Assembly: GCA_003661015.1 (NCBI GenBank)
Contig: QMVI01000008.1
Location: 1-15,691, forward strand
Origin: Methanosarcinales archaeon
GTDB lineage: Archaea > Halobacteriota > Methanosarcinia > DSM-18856 > Methermicoccaceae
Direction: 5' to 3'
Length of the DNA stretch: 15,691 nt
In this document: in pieces, positions 1 through 8,500 of the stretch
Layout: each line of letters starts with the position of its first letter
Position numbering within the stretch: the stretch's first letter is position 1
The notes under the pieces: model-generated
Told to the model about the DNA's origin: nothing
What the model saw: only the letters and a program-made list of their open reading frames with translations
Database searches by the model: none
Made by a program: the position numbers and the translations under genes

Positions 1-1
1 C

Positions 2-808
2 ATATGGGTGATGGGAAATCTTGTATGTCCTGACTTGGACACTGTATTGTATCTGCTATCTGAGAAGCTTGACAAAGAAAAGTGGTGGGGAGTGGAAGGA
101 GATACATTCCACACCCATGAGGCTCTCAGAGAACTCGGGTTCGAGGAGCCTTTGATGCTAGGCGATCGAGACAGGGCATTACACCTCGTAAGAACCACAT
201 TCCTTTCAAAAGGATACACCCTTACACAAGCCACTCTCAAGATTGCAAAGCAGATGGGAATAAAACAGACAGTACTTCCCATGTGTGATGAGAAGGTCGA
301 TACGTTTGTGGAGACGACAGAAGGAAGGATACACTTTCAGGAGTTCTGGGTTGGAATGAGAGGAGAACCATCTGTGGTGGGGGTGTATCACGAGGGAATT
401 GAAGACGCGAAGCTAACATACCAAATACTAAAAGCATTCCGAAGGACGAAATGCGTGGTGATAGGGCCATCGAACCCAATCACGAGTATAGGTCCAATAC
501 TTCATGTGAGAGGAATGAGAAAACTTGTAAAGAAGAAGACAACAGTGGTGGTGTCTCCATTGATAGGGAAAAAGGCAGTAAGCGGTCCGGCAGAGAAGCT
601 CATGAGGGCGTGTGGTGTGGAGTCTTCCTCAGTTGGAGTATCACAGCTCTACGAGGATATTGCAGACTACTTTGTGATAGATGTGAGGGACGAGACAAAG
701 AGTACGGAATTTGCAATCGATGTTGTCCGAGCAGACACCATGATGGTGTCAAAGGAGAGAAGTATTTCACTGGCAAAGGAGATTCTATCGATTCTTGAAG
801 GTGTATGA
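2..808 (+). CDS. cofD: 2-phospho-L-lactate transferase (coenzyme F420 synthesis), 5' end missing
   Basis: CofD transfers the phospholactyl (or phosphoenolpyruvyl) group from its GDP-linked donor to the deazaflavin Fo, giving F420-0, in the cytoplasm. The visible part carries the family's conserved blocks: NLVCPDLDTVLYLL near the window edge, WWGVEGDTFHTHEAL, LGDRDRALHLVRT, the signature GPSNPITSIGPIL, and VSPLIGKKAVSGPAEKLMRACG. The frame is open to the left edge (ATA TGG GTG ATG GGA), and the residues I-W-V-M-G-N correspond to an internal site in full-length CofD. The GTG at 8 is therefore not the real start; about 40 N-terminal residues, including the glycine-rich nucleotide loop, lie outside the window. 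The gene ends in TGA and overlaps the rlmE start as ATGA, so the two are probably cotranscribed. The identification is secure from motif order and spacing. Confidence 0.95.
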   Translation: MWVMGNLVCPDLDTVLYLLSEKLDKEKWWGVEGDTFHTHEALRELGFEEPLMLGDRDRALHLVRTTFLSKGYTLTQATLKIAKQMGIKQTVLPMCDEKVDTFVETTEGRIHFQEFWVGMRGEPSVVGVYHEGIEDAKLTYQILKAFRRTKCVVIGPSNPITSIGPILHVRGMRKLVKKKTTVVVSPLIGKKAVSGPAEKLMRACGVESSSVGVSQLYEDIADYFVIDVRDETKSTEFAIDVVRADTMMVSKERSISLAKEILSILEGV

Positions 809-1599
809 GGATGAGGAGGAGAGATAGGAAGGATTACTACTACAGAAAGGCGAAGAGGGAGGGATTTCGTTCGAGAGCTGCATACAAGCTTATCGAGATA
901 TCTGAGCGATTCAGACTATTCAAAGGAAAGGAGAGTGTTGTTGATCTGGGAGCTGCTCCCGGGGGGTGGCTTCAGGTGGCAAGGGTACTGACAAGGGGAA
1001 AAGTTGTGGGTGTTGATCTACAGGAAATAGAGCCAATAGAGGGTGTGGAGATTGTAAAGGGAGATATGAGGAGAAAGGAGACGCTGGAAAAGGTGAGGAA
1101 GATTGTGGAGAGAGTGGACATCGTTTTGTGTGATGCGTCTCCGAACCTTTCTGGAGTGTGGAGCTATGACCACGCACGTTCAATCGAACTATCTGAACAC
1201 GCACTCCAATTCGCCAAATCGATGTTGAGGGAGGGTGGAAGTTTTGTGTGCAAGGTTTTCCAAGGAGACATGTTCAATACCTTCGTGGAGAAGGTCAGAT
1301 GGCACTTCGCCCGCGTACACATATTCACACCAAAAGCATCGAGAAAGGAGAGTGCAGAGGTGTATGTGATCGGCAAGGGGTTCTATCACCCTAAAGTTCT
1401 TCCGGGAGAAGAATATGAAGTGAGGGTGGATGATGTGAGTGAGAGGGGAGAGGGGGTTGCAAGACTCGATGACTTTGTCGTGTTCATCAAGGGTGCGAAA
1501 AAAGGTGAGAGAGTAAGATGCAGAATAACCAAGGTGAGGCAAAGGTACGCAGTTGCAAAGCTCATTCCGAATAGATCGGAGTCCCTTCGCTCTCAGTGA
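805..1599 (+). CDS. rlmE: 23S rRNA 2'-O-ribose methyltransferase RlmE/FtsJ with C-terminal TRAM domain
   Basis: This SAM-dependent methyltransferase of the RrmJ/FtsJ family methylates a ribose 2'-OH in 23S rRNA. The Rossmann-fold SAM motif DLGAAPGGW is at residues 47-55. The catalytic K-D-K-E tetrad reads as K28 (RAAYKL), D110 (CDASPN), K150 (CKVF) and E185 (AEVY). Residues about 202-260 form a TRAM RNA-binding domain (RGEGVARLDDFVVF...GAKKGE), a fusion known in archaeal RlmE but absent from the E. coli enzyme. The ATG at 805 overlaps the cofD stop; a second in-frame ATG at 811 is possible. The stop is TGA. The last 38 bases overlap the 3' end of the convergent ilvE, so the TRAM C-terminus is encoded opposite the aminotransferase C-terminus. 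Confidence 0.93.
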   Translation: MRMRRRDRKDYYYRKAKREGFRSRAAYKLIEISERFRLFKGKESVVDLGAAPGGWLQVARVLTRGKVVGVDLQEIEPIEGVEIVKGDMRRKETLEKVRKIVERVDIVLCDASPNLSGVWSYDHARSIELSEHALQFAKSMLREGGSFVCKVFQGDMFNTFVEKVRWHFARVHIFTPKASRKESAEVYVIGKGFYHPKVLPGEEYEVRVDDVSERGEGVARLDDFVVFIKGAKKGERVRCRITKVRQRYAVAKLIPNRSESLRSQ

Positions 1600-2440
1600 T
1601 TTTTCTGAACTCTTCCATGAGTTTTTTCGTTATTATTCCTGGTTTCCCATCCCCGATTATCCTGCCATCTATCTTCACAATGGGTGCTATTTCGGCTGCG
1701 GTTCCTGTAACAAAGACCTCATCCGCTGTGTAGAGATCGAAAAGTCCGAGTTGGGCTTCGTATAGCGGTATATTCAGTTTATGAACGATTTCGATTGCAA
1801 CCTCTCTTGTTATCCCCCTGAGGTTGTTGAGGGTTGGTGGTGTGATTATCTCTCCCCTCTTCACGATGAATATGTTGTCTCCAGACCCCTCAGAGATGTT
1901 TCCTCTGACATCAAGAAAAATCGCCTCATCTCCTCCCTTCACATTCGCTTCTATCTTTGCAAGCACGTTGTTCAGATAATTTAGAGACTTTATGTTCGGT
2001 GGTAAAGACTCGGGAGGATTCCTTCTTATGCACACGGTAATCGCACTCAATCCCTTCTCGTAGAGGTTTCCATACATCGCTCCCCACTGCTGTGTTATCA
2101 CTATCACTGTCGGGTTTGAACATTTCCTCGGGTCAAGACCAAGGTCTCCAATGCCTCTTGTGACTATAGGACGTATATATGCATCTTTGAGTCTGTTCTT
2201 TCTTAGAGTTTCGAGTATTATTTCCTTCATTTCCTCTTTTGTGAGGGGGATTTGAAGAGATATTGCCTTCGCAGAATCATAGAGTCGGTCTATGTGTTCA
2301 TCCAGTCTGAACACCCTTCCGTTGTACGCCCTTATGCCCTCAAACACACCATCCCCATACAAAAATCCATGGTCATAAATCGATATGCTTGCCTCTTCTT
2401 TTGGTACGAACTTTCCATTGATGTAAACAAGCTCACTCAA
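1562..2440 (-). CDS. ilvE: Branched-chain amino acid aminotransferase (class IV, PLP)
   Basis: A fold-type IV PLP aminotransferase that interconverts the 2-oxo acids and amino acids of valine, leucine and isoleucine. The N-terminus has the family block YDHGFLYGDGVFEGIR. The PLP-binding lysine is K151 in NIKSLNYLNNV. LDVRGNISEGSGDNIF and VFVTGTAAEI are the phosphate-binding and substrate-side motifs. I prefer the TTG at 2440 as start: GAGGTG at 2447-2452 lies 6 bases upstream, and the protein then begins MSELVYINGKFVP, which is typical. The GTG at 2449, three codons upstream, sits inside that Shine-Dalgarno sequence. The gene follows pycB by 14 bases and should share its transcript. It ends in TGA within the 3' end of rlmE. 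An in-frame D-amino acid or 4-amino-4-deoxychorismate enzyme is less likely given the motif set. Confidence 0.92.
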   Translation of the reverse strand: MSELVYINGKFVPKEEASISIYDHGFLYGDGVFEGIRAYNGRVFRLDEHIDRLYDSAKAISLQIPLTKEEMKEIILETLRKNRLKDAYIRPIVTRGIGDLGLDPRKCSNPTVIVITQQWGAMYGNLYEKGLSAITVCIRRNPPESLPPNIKSLNYLNNVLAKIEANVKGGDEAIFLDVRGNISEGSGDNIFIVKRGEIITPPTLNNLRGITREVAIEIVHKLNIPLYEAQLGLFDLYTADEVFVTGTAAEIAPIVKIDGRIIGDGKPGIITKKLMEEFRKITESEGTPIYSE

Positions 2441-2454
2441 CACAGACACCTCTT

Positions 2455-4149
2455 TTATTCAATAATCATCATTACATCACCCGGATTTACAATATCTCCT
2501 TCCGAAACCATCAACTTCTTCACAACACCGCTTCTCGGGGCAACCACATCGTTCTCCATCTTCATAGCTTCTATCACCGCCACCACATCTCCCTCCGAAA
2601 CATTATCTCCCTCCTTCACCTTTACCTTCAACACGGTTCCTTTCATCGATGCAATAACCCCGCCCTCCACAATCTCCTGTGTTTTTACTTCCATTCCCAG
2701 AGGTTCTACTTTCACGATATAAACATCGTTGTCAACCTCCACTCTGTACTCCATTGGGCCTATGTACGAGGGGGAAGAAACAGACTCTCTGGGAGGTTCG
2801 AGAGGTTCTTCCTTCAGATTGCCTTTCAAGAAATCGACAGCTATCTGAGGATACAGTGCATATGACAAAATGTCCTCTTCCTTGCTCACTATACCGAGTT
2901 CTTCAGCCTCCTTTCTCACTTTTTCGTACTCTGGTTCGAGCAAGTCTGCTGGTCTGCACGTAATCGGCATCTCGTCACCAACAATGTGCTTCATCACTGC
3001 GGGGTCTATGGGTGCGGGTGGCTTTCCATAGTAACCAAGTACGTAATTCCTAACCTCTTTTGTGACGTTTTTGTATCTCTTTCCCATCAAAACATTCAGC
3101 ACAGCCTGAGTCCCCACTATCTGACTGGTTGGTGTTACAAGTGGGGGATATCCCAAATCCCTTCTCACCTTCGGCACTTCCCTCAGGACTTCCTCGAACT
3201 TTTCAAGAGCGTTCTGTTCCTTCAACTGAGAGACAAGATTGGATAACATACCGCCCGGGAGTTGATACACAAGCACATCCACATCCACCCTCTCTGATAT
3301 GGGAGACATCACTGAACTGTATTTCTCTCTGATTTCCCGGAAGTACTTTGCAATTTTTGCAAGTAAATTCAGGTCAAGCCCGGTATCATAGGGGGTTCCT
3401 TTCAATGCTGCAACCAAACTTTCAGTGGGAGGGTGCGAGGCTCCTCCACTCAGAGGGGATATGGCTGTATCGAGTATATCCACGCCCGCCTCACATGCAG
3501 CATAATGGGACATGGGTGCCATCCCACTCGTCGAGTGGGAGTGCAAACACACTGGCACGTCAAATTCTCTCTTGAGAGCTCTCACGAGTTCGTATGCATC
3601 CTTCGGAGAGATGAGGCCAGCCATGTCCTTTATGCAGAGTGAATCGCACCCAAGAGCGATCAGCTCTTCAGCCATTTTCAGATACGATTCGAGTGTATGG
3701 ACTGGAGATATCGTATAACATATCGCTCCCTGAACATGTGCATCCATTCTCTTTGCGGTCTTTATAGACAGGACGAGATTCCTCACATCATTCAATGCAT
3801 CGAATATTCTGAACACATCAACACCATTCTTTGCGGATAACTCAACGAATTTTTCAACTATGTCATCTGGATAGTGTCTGTACCCCACGAGGTTCTGTCC
3901 CCTCAGGAGCATCTGAATCGGTGTTTCTGTTATGTGTTTCTTGAGGGTGCGAAGTCTCTCCCATGGATCCTCATTCAGGTATCTCATACATGCATCGAAT
4001 GTTGCACCTCCCCACGCTTCTATGGAAAAATAGCCAACACTGTCAAGGTGCTCTGCAATTGGAAGCATATCCCTCGTCCTCAACCTCGTTGCCATGAGAG
4101 ACTGGTGTGCATCTCTTAACGCCACTTCGGTCAATCTAACCCTTGACAA
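2455..4149 (-). CDS. pycB: Pyruvate carboxylase subunit B (carboxyltransferase plus biotin carrier)
   Basis: Biotin-dependent carboxyltransferase subunit: it moves CO2 between carboxybiotin and pyruvate/oxaloacetate, supplying oxaloacetate for biosynthesis. The N-terminal TIM barrel shows EVALRDAHQSLMATR (metal ligand D13), the active-site lysine K174 in CIKDMAGL, and HSHS (H203, H205). A conserved DUF-type helical region follows, then a biotinyl domain ending the protein with EAMKMEND; the biotinylated lysine K530 lies 34 residues from the C-terminus, as usual. The TTG at 4149 is preferred: GGGGGT lies 6 bases upstream, and the TATA-like box at about 4186-4197 puts transcription start just before it. 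The TTG at 4182 would overlap the promoter. The stop is TAA. The partner biotin carboxylase PycA is not in the window. Oxaloacetate decarboxylase alpha has the same architecture, so the direction of reaction is inferred. Confidence 0.9.
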   Translation of the reverse strand: MSRVRLTEVALRDAHQSLMATRLRTRDMLPIAEHLDSVGYFSIEAWGGATFDACMRYLNEDPWERLRTLKKHITETPIQMLLRGQNLVGYRHYPDDIVEKFVELSAKNGVDVFRIFDALNDVRNLVLSIKTAKRMDAHVQGAICYTISPVHTLESYLKMAEELIALGCDSLCIKDMAGLISPKDAYELVRALKREFDVPVCLHSHSTSGMAPMSHYAACEAGVDILDTAISPLSGGASHPPTESLVAALKGTPYDTGLDLNLLAKIAKYFREIREKYSSVMSPISERVDVDVLVYQLPGGMLSNLVSQLKEQNALEKFEEVLREVPKVRRDLGYPPLVTPTSQIVGTQAVLNVLMGKRYKNVTKEVRNYVLGYYGKPPAPIDPAVMKHIVGDEMPITCRPADLLEPEYEKVRKEAEELGIVSKEEDILSYALYPQIAVDFLKGNLKEEPLEPPRESVSSPSYIGPMEYRVEVDNDVYIVKVEPLGMEVKTQEIVEGGVIASMKGTVLKVKVKEGDNVSEGDVVAVIEAMKMENDVVAPRSGVVKKLMVSEGDIVNPGDVMMIIE

Positions 4150-4214
4150 GTGAGAACCCCCGATGGAGGTAGATTTACGCAATATTTAAAATATTTTATT
4201 AATTAATCAATTGT
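4150..4214. promoter_or_regulatory. Divergent promoter region, pycB (-) and nfo (+)
   Basis: A nearly pure A/T block at 4181-4208 (AATATTTAAAATATTTTATT and onward) separates divergent genes. A TATA-like TTTAAATATT reads toward pycB about 40 bases before its TTG, leaving room for a short leader that includes the GGGGGT Shine-Dalgarno sequence. The same block lies about 25 bases before the nfo GTG, which has no Shine-Dalgarno sequence, so the nfo transcript is probably leaderless. Box assignment is by eye. Confidence 0.6.
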
Positions 4215-5045
4215 GTGGAAAGACTGGTTTTTGGTACCGCTGGCATACCATTATGCGTAAAGAACAGAGATACTGAAGAAGGGATAAGGGAAGTTGCAAA
4301 ACTCGGATTGGGGGCTATGGAGCTTGAGTTTGTGAGAGGAGTGAAGATGGGGGAGGTGAGGGCGAGGTCTGTTAGAAATGTTGCCAAGAAACTTGGTGTG
4401 GTTCTCACAGCACACGGACCTTACTACATAAATCTGAACTCGAGGGAGGAAGAGAAGAGGAGGGCAAGCATAAAAAGAATTCTTGATACTGCAAGAGTGG
4501 GATGGATGTGTGGGGCATTCAGCATCACCTTCCATCCCGCATACTACCACAACGACCCTCCAGAAAAGGTTTATGAGATTGTGAAGTCTGCCTTGTCGGA
4601 GATTGTCGAGACGCTATCTTCAGAAGGAAACAGAGTATGGGTCAGACCAGAGACCACCGGCAAGAAAACCCAGTTCGGCTCTCTTGAAGAAATCATACGT
4701 CTATCTGAGGAGCTTGAGCAAGTTCTTCCATGTGTCGATTTCTCTCATATCCATGCACGCACCGGCAAATACAACACGTATGATGAGTTTTCCTATATCT
4801 TGGAGAGCATAGAAAATCGGCTGGGAAGAGATGCACTTGAAGAGATGCACTCTCATGTTCAGGGAATTGAATATGGTGAGAGGGGAGAGATAAACCACCT
4901 AAATCTCCGGGAGTCTGATTTCAACTATGTTGAATTGCTCAAAGCAATGGTTGATTTTGATGTGAGGGGTGTGGTGATATGCGAAAGTCCGAATATTGAG
5001 GAAGATGCTCTTCTTCTGCAAAAAACATACAATTCATTAGTATGA
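4215..5045 (+). CDS. nfo: Endonuclease IV-type AP endonuclease (Xylose isomerase-like TIM barrel)
   Basis: An AP endonuclease 2 family protein that cleaves DNA 5' to abasic sites in base excision repair. The trinuclear zinc ligands of the family can be placed: H67 in TAHGPYY, H107 in TFHPAYY, E146 in RPETTG, D175/H178 in CVDFSHIHAR with H180 following, H212/H214 in EMHSHV, and E257 in ICESPN. FGTAGIPL at the start is the usual first strand. At 276 residues it matches the family's normal length. The GTG at 4215 has no Shine-Dalgarno sequence, consistent with a leaderless message from the A/T-rich divergent promoter. The stop is TGA, and its last 9 bases overlap the end of the convergent small membrane gene. 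The archaeal branch of this family is less well characterised biochemically than E. coli Nfo, so the substrate is from family knowledge. Confidence 0.88.
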   Translation: MERLVFGTAGIPLCVKNRDTEEGIREVAKLGLGAMELEFVRGVKMGEVRARSVRNVAKKLGVVLTAHGPYYINLNSREEEKRRASIKRILDTARVGWMCGAFSITFHPAYYHNDPPEKVYEIVKSALSEIVETLSSEGNRVWVRPETTGKKTQFGSLEEIIRLSEELEQVLPCVDFSHIHARTGKYNTYDEFSYILESIENRLGRDALEEMHSHVQGIEYGERGEINHLNLRESDFNYVELLKAMVDFDVRGVVICESPNIEEDALLLQKTYNSLV

Positions 5046-5240
5046 GTATTTCTCCATAAGCTCCTTTCTGCGTCTATACTCATAGATGATGAATCCAATG
5101 ATGAATGAGATTGCTCCGGCACTCAGGCTTATAAGGGCAGCTGTCTTCCCAAGATACGTATATGCAAATATCGCTATGAGAGTCCCGCTTGTCATCGCAA
5201 CAGGTAGCAGGAGTGCCAATATTCTCATCTCCTTACTCAT
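5037..5240 (-). CDS. Small two-helix membrane protein, function unknown
   Basis: A 67-residue protein with two clear hydrophobic segments: residues about 7-30 (ILALLLPVAMTSGTLIAIFA) and about 33-53 (AALISLSAGAISFIIGFII). A short charged tail YEYRRRKELMEKYSY follows, so the positive C-terminus is likely cytoplasmic. I do not recognise the family. The ATG at 5238-5240 overlaps the last 8 bases of cobQ, which suggests translational coupling. The stop TAA overlaps the end of convergent nfo by 9 bases. The clean two-helix pattern and the tight fit between neighbours argue that it is a real gene rather than a chance frame. A link to corrinoid metabolism is only suggested by position. Confidence 0.7.
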   Translation of the reverse strand: MSKEMRILALLLPVAMTSGTLIAIFAYTYLGKTAALISLSAGAISFIIGFIIYEYRRRKELMEKYSY

Positions 5241-6777
5241 TCAAACCACACCATCCGAGTATCCTATCTATGTCAACATGGGTGGATACGAGTTTCGCAA
5301 GCTCCTCATATGGATCGTAATGGGTGTTCTGAACATCAACATTTATTTCTATCTTTAAGCCCTTTCTTTCTGCCAGAAACTCTATGAGGGCTCTACGGAT
5401 ACATTCGTTATCGAACAAGCCATGCAGATACGTCCCAAAAACAAGACCATCTTGGCTTTCTGCACCGTCATCATCAAACGCTCCCCCCTCTGCTGTCCCC
5501 TTTTGTGTATGTGTCTTCCCCATATGTATCTCGTATCCTCTGACCTTTTCATTCTTTATTCTCCCAAGGATTGCTCCCCTGCCAGTCACCCTCTTCTCTG
5601 TCTGGACTGTTGTCTTCTCGTATTTCTCAAAGGTCGTGGTTATGTCAAGAAGCCCCAGTCCTTGATAAATCCCGGGCTTCTCCTCAACCCTTGAGTCTAT
5701 GATTTGTTTTCCGAGCATCTGATATCCCCCACATATACCGATGACAGGGGTTCCCTTCCTATATGTCTCTACTATCTGCTTAGCCATTCCACTCTTTTTA
5801 AGCTCTTCAAGGTCCCCAACCGTATTCTTTGTCCCCGGCAATACGATCAAATCAGGTTCTCCAAGCGATGAATTGAGAGGCACATAACGAACATTTACGA
5901 GTCCTTCAAGAGGTTCGAAATCGGTGAAGTTTGATATTCTTGGAAGCCTTATCACAGCAACATCTATGGGACACCTTTCCCGAGTCTTTTTGTCATCGAG
6001 TGAGACCGAATCCTCGGAAGGTATTCTTATGTCTGTGTAAGGTATCACACCCAAACAAGGTATGCCCATCATCTCCTCAAGCATTTCTGGGCCATTGCCA
6101 AGAAGTTTTGGGTCTCCTCTGAGCTTGTTGATGACAAAACCCTTCACAAGATTTCTCACATCCTCGGGAAGAAGTTTCCATGTCCCATATATGCTCGCAA
6201 ACACCCCTCCCCTCTCGATATCTCCCACTATTATCAAATGTGGTTTAAGAAGTCTTGCAACCATTATATTTGCTATGTCTCTTGAGTACAGGTTTATCTC
6301 AGCTGCTCCACCAACTCCTTCTATGAGCATGAGTTCGTGATTCGATAGCCTTCTCACAGAATCTATCACACAGTTGAGCATCTCCCTCGTTCTGATAAAC
6401 CCCCCTGCCTCACAATCAGCATACGGCTTCCCATGAACAATCACCTGAGATATCGTATTTCCCTTTGGCTTCAAAAGTATGGGATTCATATGAACGGATG
6501 GTTCAAGTCTTGCTGCCCATGCCTGAATAGCCTGTGCAATTCCCATCTCACCCCCCTCATCTGTCACCCATGAATTGAGACTCATATTCTGTGCCTTGAA
6601 TGGCACGACATCTATCCCCATGTTTGAGAAGATTCTGCAAAGTGCGGTAACAAGCGTACTCTTTCCGGCATAAGAGGAGGATCCAACCACCATTAACCTC
6701 TTCTGTGTGGTCTCAGGAACATGTGGGTCCTCATAATTTGAAGGTCTCTCAGAGTTTAGGATGTCTTCTCTGCTCAT
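5233..6777 (-). CDS. cobQ: Cobyric acid synthase CobQ/CbiP (adenosylcobyric acid amidation)
   Basis: This enzyme makes adenosylcobyric acid by ATP-dependent, glutamine-driven amidation of four side chains of the corrin ring. An N-terminal dethiobiotin-synthetase-like ATPase domain carries the P-loop GSSSYAGKST (K39 from this start) and FKAQNMSLNSWVTD. A glutamine amidotransferase domain follows, with the nucleophile C349 in GICGGYQMLG and histidine H452 in GTYLHGLFDN. The length, 514 residues, is normal. The ATG at 6777 has a perfect AGGAGG 6 bases upstream. The ATG at 6801, eight codons earlier, sits in a duplicated copy of the same site with weaker GGAG. A third candidate at 6693 (MVVGSSSYAG, preceded by GAGG) would still keep the P-loop. 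The 5' end overlaps the read-through 3' end of the helicase gene. The stop is TAA. Confidence 0.95.
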   Translation of the reverse strand: MSREDILNSERPSNYEDPHVPETTQKRLMVVGSSSYAGKSTLVTALCRIFSNMGIDVVPFKAQNMSLNSWVTDEGGEMGIAQAIQAWAARLEPSVHMNPILLKPKGNTISQVIVHGKPYADCEAGGFIRTREMLNCVIDSVRRLSNHELMLIEGVGGAAEINLYSRDIANIMVARLLKPHLIIVGDIERGGVFASIYGTWKLLPEDVRNLVKGFVINKLRGDPKLLGNGPEMLEEMMGIPCLGVIPYTDIRIPSEDSVSLDDKKTRERCPIDVAVIRLPRISNFTDFEPLEGLVNVRYVPLNSSLGEPDLIVLPGTKNTVGDLEELKKSGMAKQIVETYRKGTPVIGICGGYQMLGKQIIDSRVEEKPGIYQGLGLLDITTTFEKYEKTTVQTEKRVTGRGAILGRIKNEKVRGYEIHMGKTHTQKGTAEGGAFDDDGAESQDGLVFGTYLHGLFDNECIRRALIEFLAERKGLKIEINVDVQNTHYDPYEELAKLVSTHVDIDRILGWCGLNE

Positions 6778-8500
6778 CCCTTTCCTCCTTTCTCTGTTCA
6801 TTCCTTTTCTCCTTTCCTTGTCTCATCCACTCTCTCACAATTCCCATGTCCCTGCCACCCACAACAACCATCTCATCCCTTATCCATTCAGGAAGATGTT
6901 CGACCACACCCTTCATTCGAAATCTTGCATCACACAGCAGAATTACTCCTCTGTCCCTTTCATCCCTTATCAGCCTGCCAATTGCTTGAAGTGCTTTGCT
7001 CAGAGCGGGAAGTGTGTATGCTATGAACTCTCCCTTCTTCCCATACTTATCTGAGAACTATTCATTTATGCATCTTTGCATCTTGGTGTATGCAGAGAAG
7101 GGAAGTCCAACGACGCACACTCCCTTCAGAATTCCTCTCGGGTAGTCCACTCCCTCAGACAGCTTTCCTCCACACACCCCTATCAACACACTGTTGTTGG
7201 AATGCATGAACTCTCTCAAGAGCTTTGGAACTTCTCTCGCATCCCTTGGCTCGATGAACACTCTTTTCCCAAACCCCTCACAAAAGTCGGCATAGTCCTC
7301 CAGCATCTCATAAGATGTGAAGTAAATCGCAACATTTCCCTCTATGCCCTCTATCATCCCTTCAAGATGAGCTTTTATTTCCTATATATTCTGTCTTTTA
7401 CGCCTTTTGGATGAGTGGGTCGTTGCATTCTTCGATACAAGCACGAGTCGGTTCTCTTTTGGGAATGGGTTTGGCAGAGATAACTTATCTGCCCTCTTCC
7501 CCCCAAAGTAGTAGAGTTCGTATGCGTCCAGTGGATAGAACGTCCCAGACAGCATAATCGTGGCACTCACACTATCCACCAACTTCGTAAGCTGTGGGCT
7601 TGGGTCTATCTCGCCAACCCATACACCTGACTCTGTACTTACTATGCTGTGTGAATGGAGGAGTCTTAGAAGTTTTTTCTTCTTCCTTTCATCACTTTCA
7701 GCTTTCTCCACCACCTTGTCTATATCAACTCTCTTCAGAAGCTCGTCTGAAGACGTTATCCCCATAATATTCTCTGACATCCACTCCCTTGTTTCTTCAT
7801 GTGAAAAATGGACACTGTTTATCGAGGAGATCGCATTTCCAATGTTGTGTGCTTCATCCACCACCAGAATTGTCTCCCGAAGATCAATATCAAGCCATTC
7901 AAACACAATCTCCCTCAACTCCTCATCAAAAACATGATTGTAGTTCAGCAAGATCACATCCGCATCTCTCGATGCTATCCTCATAACCTCGTATGGACAT
8001 GTACGGGAGCACATCTCCTTTAACCTGTCAGGGCTTGGAATGTCTCTGATTAGTTTGAGGGCATCGAGCAAAGCGTCCTCAGAAGGTCTCCTCCCTCTCC
8101 TTGAAGCAGTGTAGTAGGGGCATGTCTCTCCTTCATGCTCTTTCCCATACAGAACCCTCAGGTACTCACACGCAGAATAGCTCTTGTCGAGCTTGCACAT
8201 CTTCTCCCTGCCCACAAGATACGACACCTTCACATCTCTTCCCTTCTCTCTTATCCTCCTTATCTCCCTCAGATACACCTCTATCTGACTTACAGTTCTC
8301 AGAACAACAACAACCTTCCTCGTTCCTCTTCCGCACAGGACTGCTGATATGCAACTCGTTTTTCCTACTCCTGTTGGGGCATTTATCATAAGCACGGGGC
8401 GGGTGATGGAGGAGGTAGAGATTGCATCTTTTACTGCCTCGAGCATCTCCCTCTGGTATGGTCTGAAATGTTCATAGGGAAACCAATCTTCAAGTCTCAT
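6749..8500 (-). CDS. XPD/Rad3-type superfamily 2 helicase with two in-frame TAG codons
   Basis: A DEAH-type 5'-3' DNA helicase of the XPD/Rad3/DinG group. In residues counted from the ATG at 8527: DWFPYEHFRPYQREML, Walker A APTGVGKTS (50-58), a likely iron-sulfur cysteine set among C111, C120, C136, C173 and C177, and VVDEAHNI (222-229). Then SGTFYPLDAYELYYFG, a TAG at 7382-7384, GNVAIYFTSYEML, GGKLSEGVDYPRG, MQRCINE, a second TAG at 7058-7060, and motif VI QAIGRLIRDERDRG. The frame ends at TGA 6749-6751. One frame with no shift spans the whole family architecture (583 codons), so I annotate one gene. The ATG at 8500 is preferred for its family-like start; 8527 is possible. Standard translation would give three broken pieces, and the first would lack helicase domain 2. 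The 3' end overlaps cobQ. Confidence 0.85.
6767..6814 (-). repeat. 24-bp tandem direct repeat duplicating the cobQ ribosome-binding site and start
   Basis: Two adjacent 24-base units on the minus strand, 6791-6814 and 6767-6790, match at 21 of 24 positions. Each holds a GGAG/AGGAGG motif followed by an ATG (6801 and 6777). A degenerate further copy (GGATGAGACAAGGA) lies just upstream. The unit is eight codons, so it keeps both overlapping frames intact: helicase C-terminus (EKRNEQRK then EERDEQRR) and cobQ N-terminus (MNRERRKG then MSRED). Confidence 0.85.
7058..7060 (-). other. In-frame TAG codon 2 of the XPD-like helicase gene
   Basis: The frame reads KMQRCINE-TAG-FSDKYGKKGEF and then goes on through motif VI (QAIGRLIRDERDRG). 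Relatives usually have an aromatic residue (Tyr) here as I recall the family, so the codon may have arisen from TAT or TAC. Confidence 0.8.
7382..7384 (-). other. In-frame TAG codon 1 of the XPD-like helicase gene
   Basis: On the minus strand the frame reads RKRQNI-TAG-EIKAHLEG and then continues into the conserved GNVAIYFTSYEML of helicase domain 2. It falls at the linker into domain 2. Read here as a probable sense codon (pyrrolysine candidate). Confidence 0.8.
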
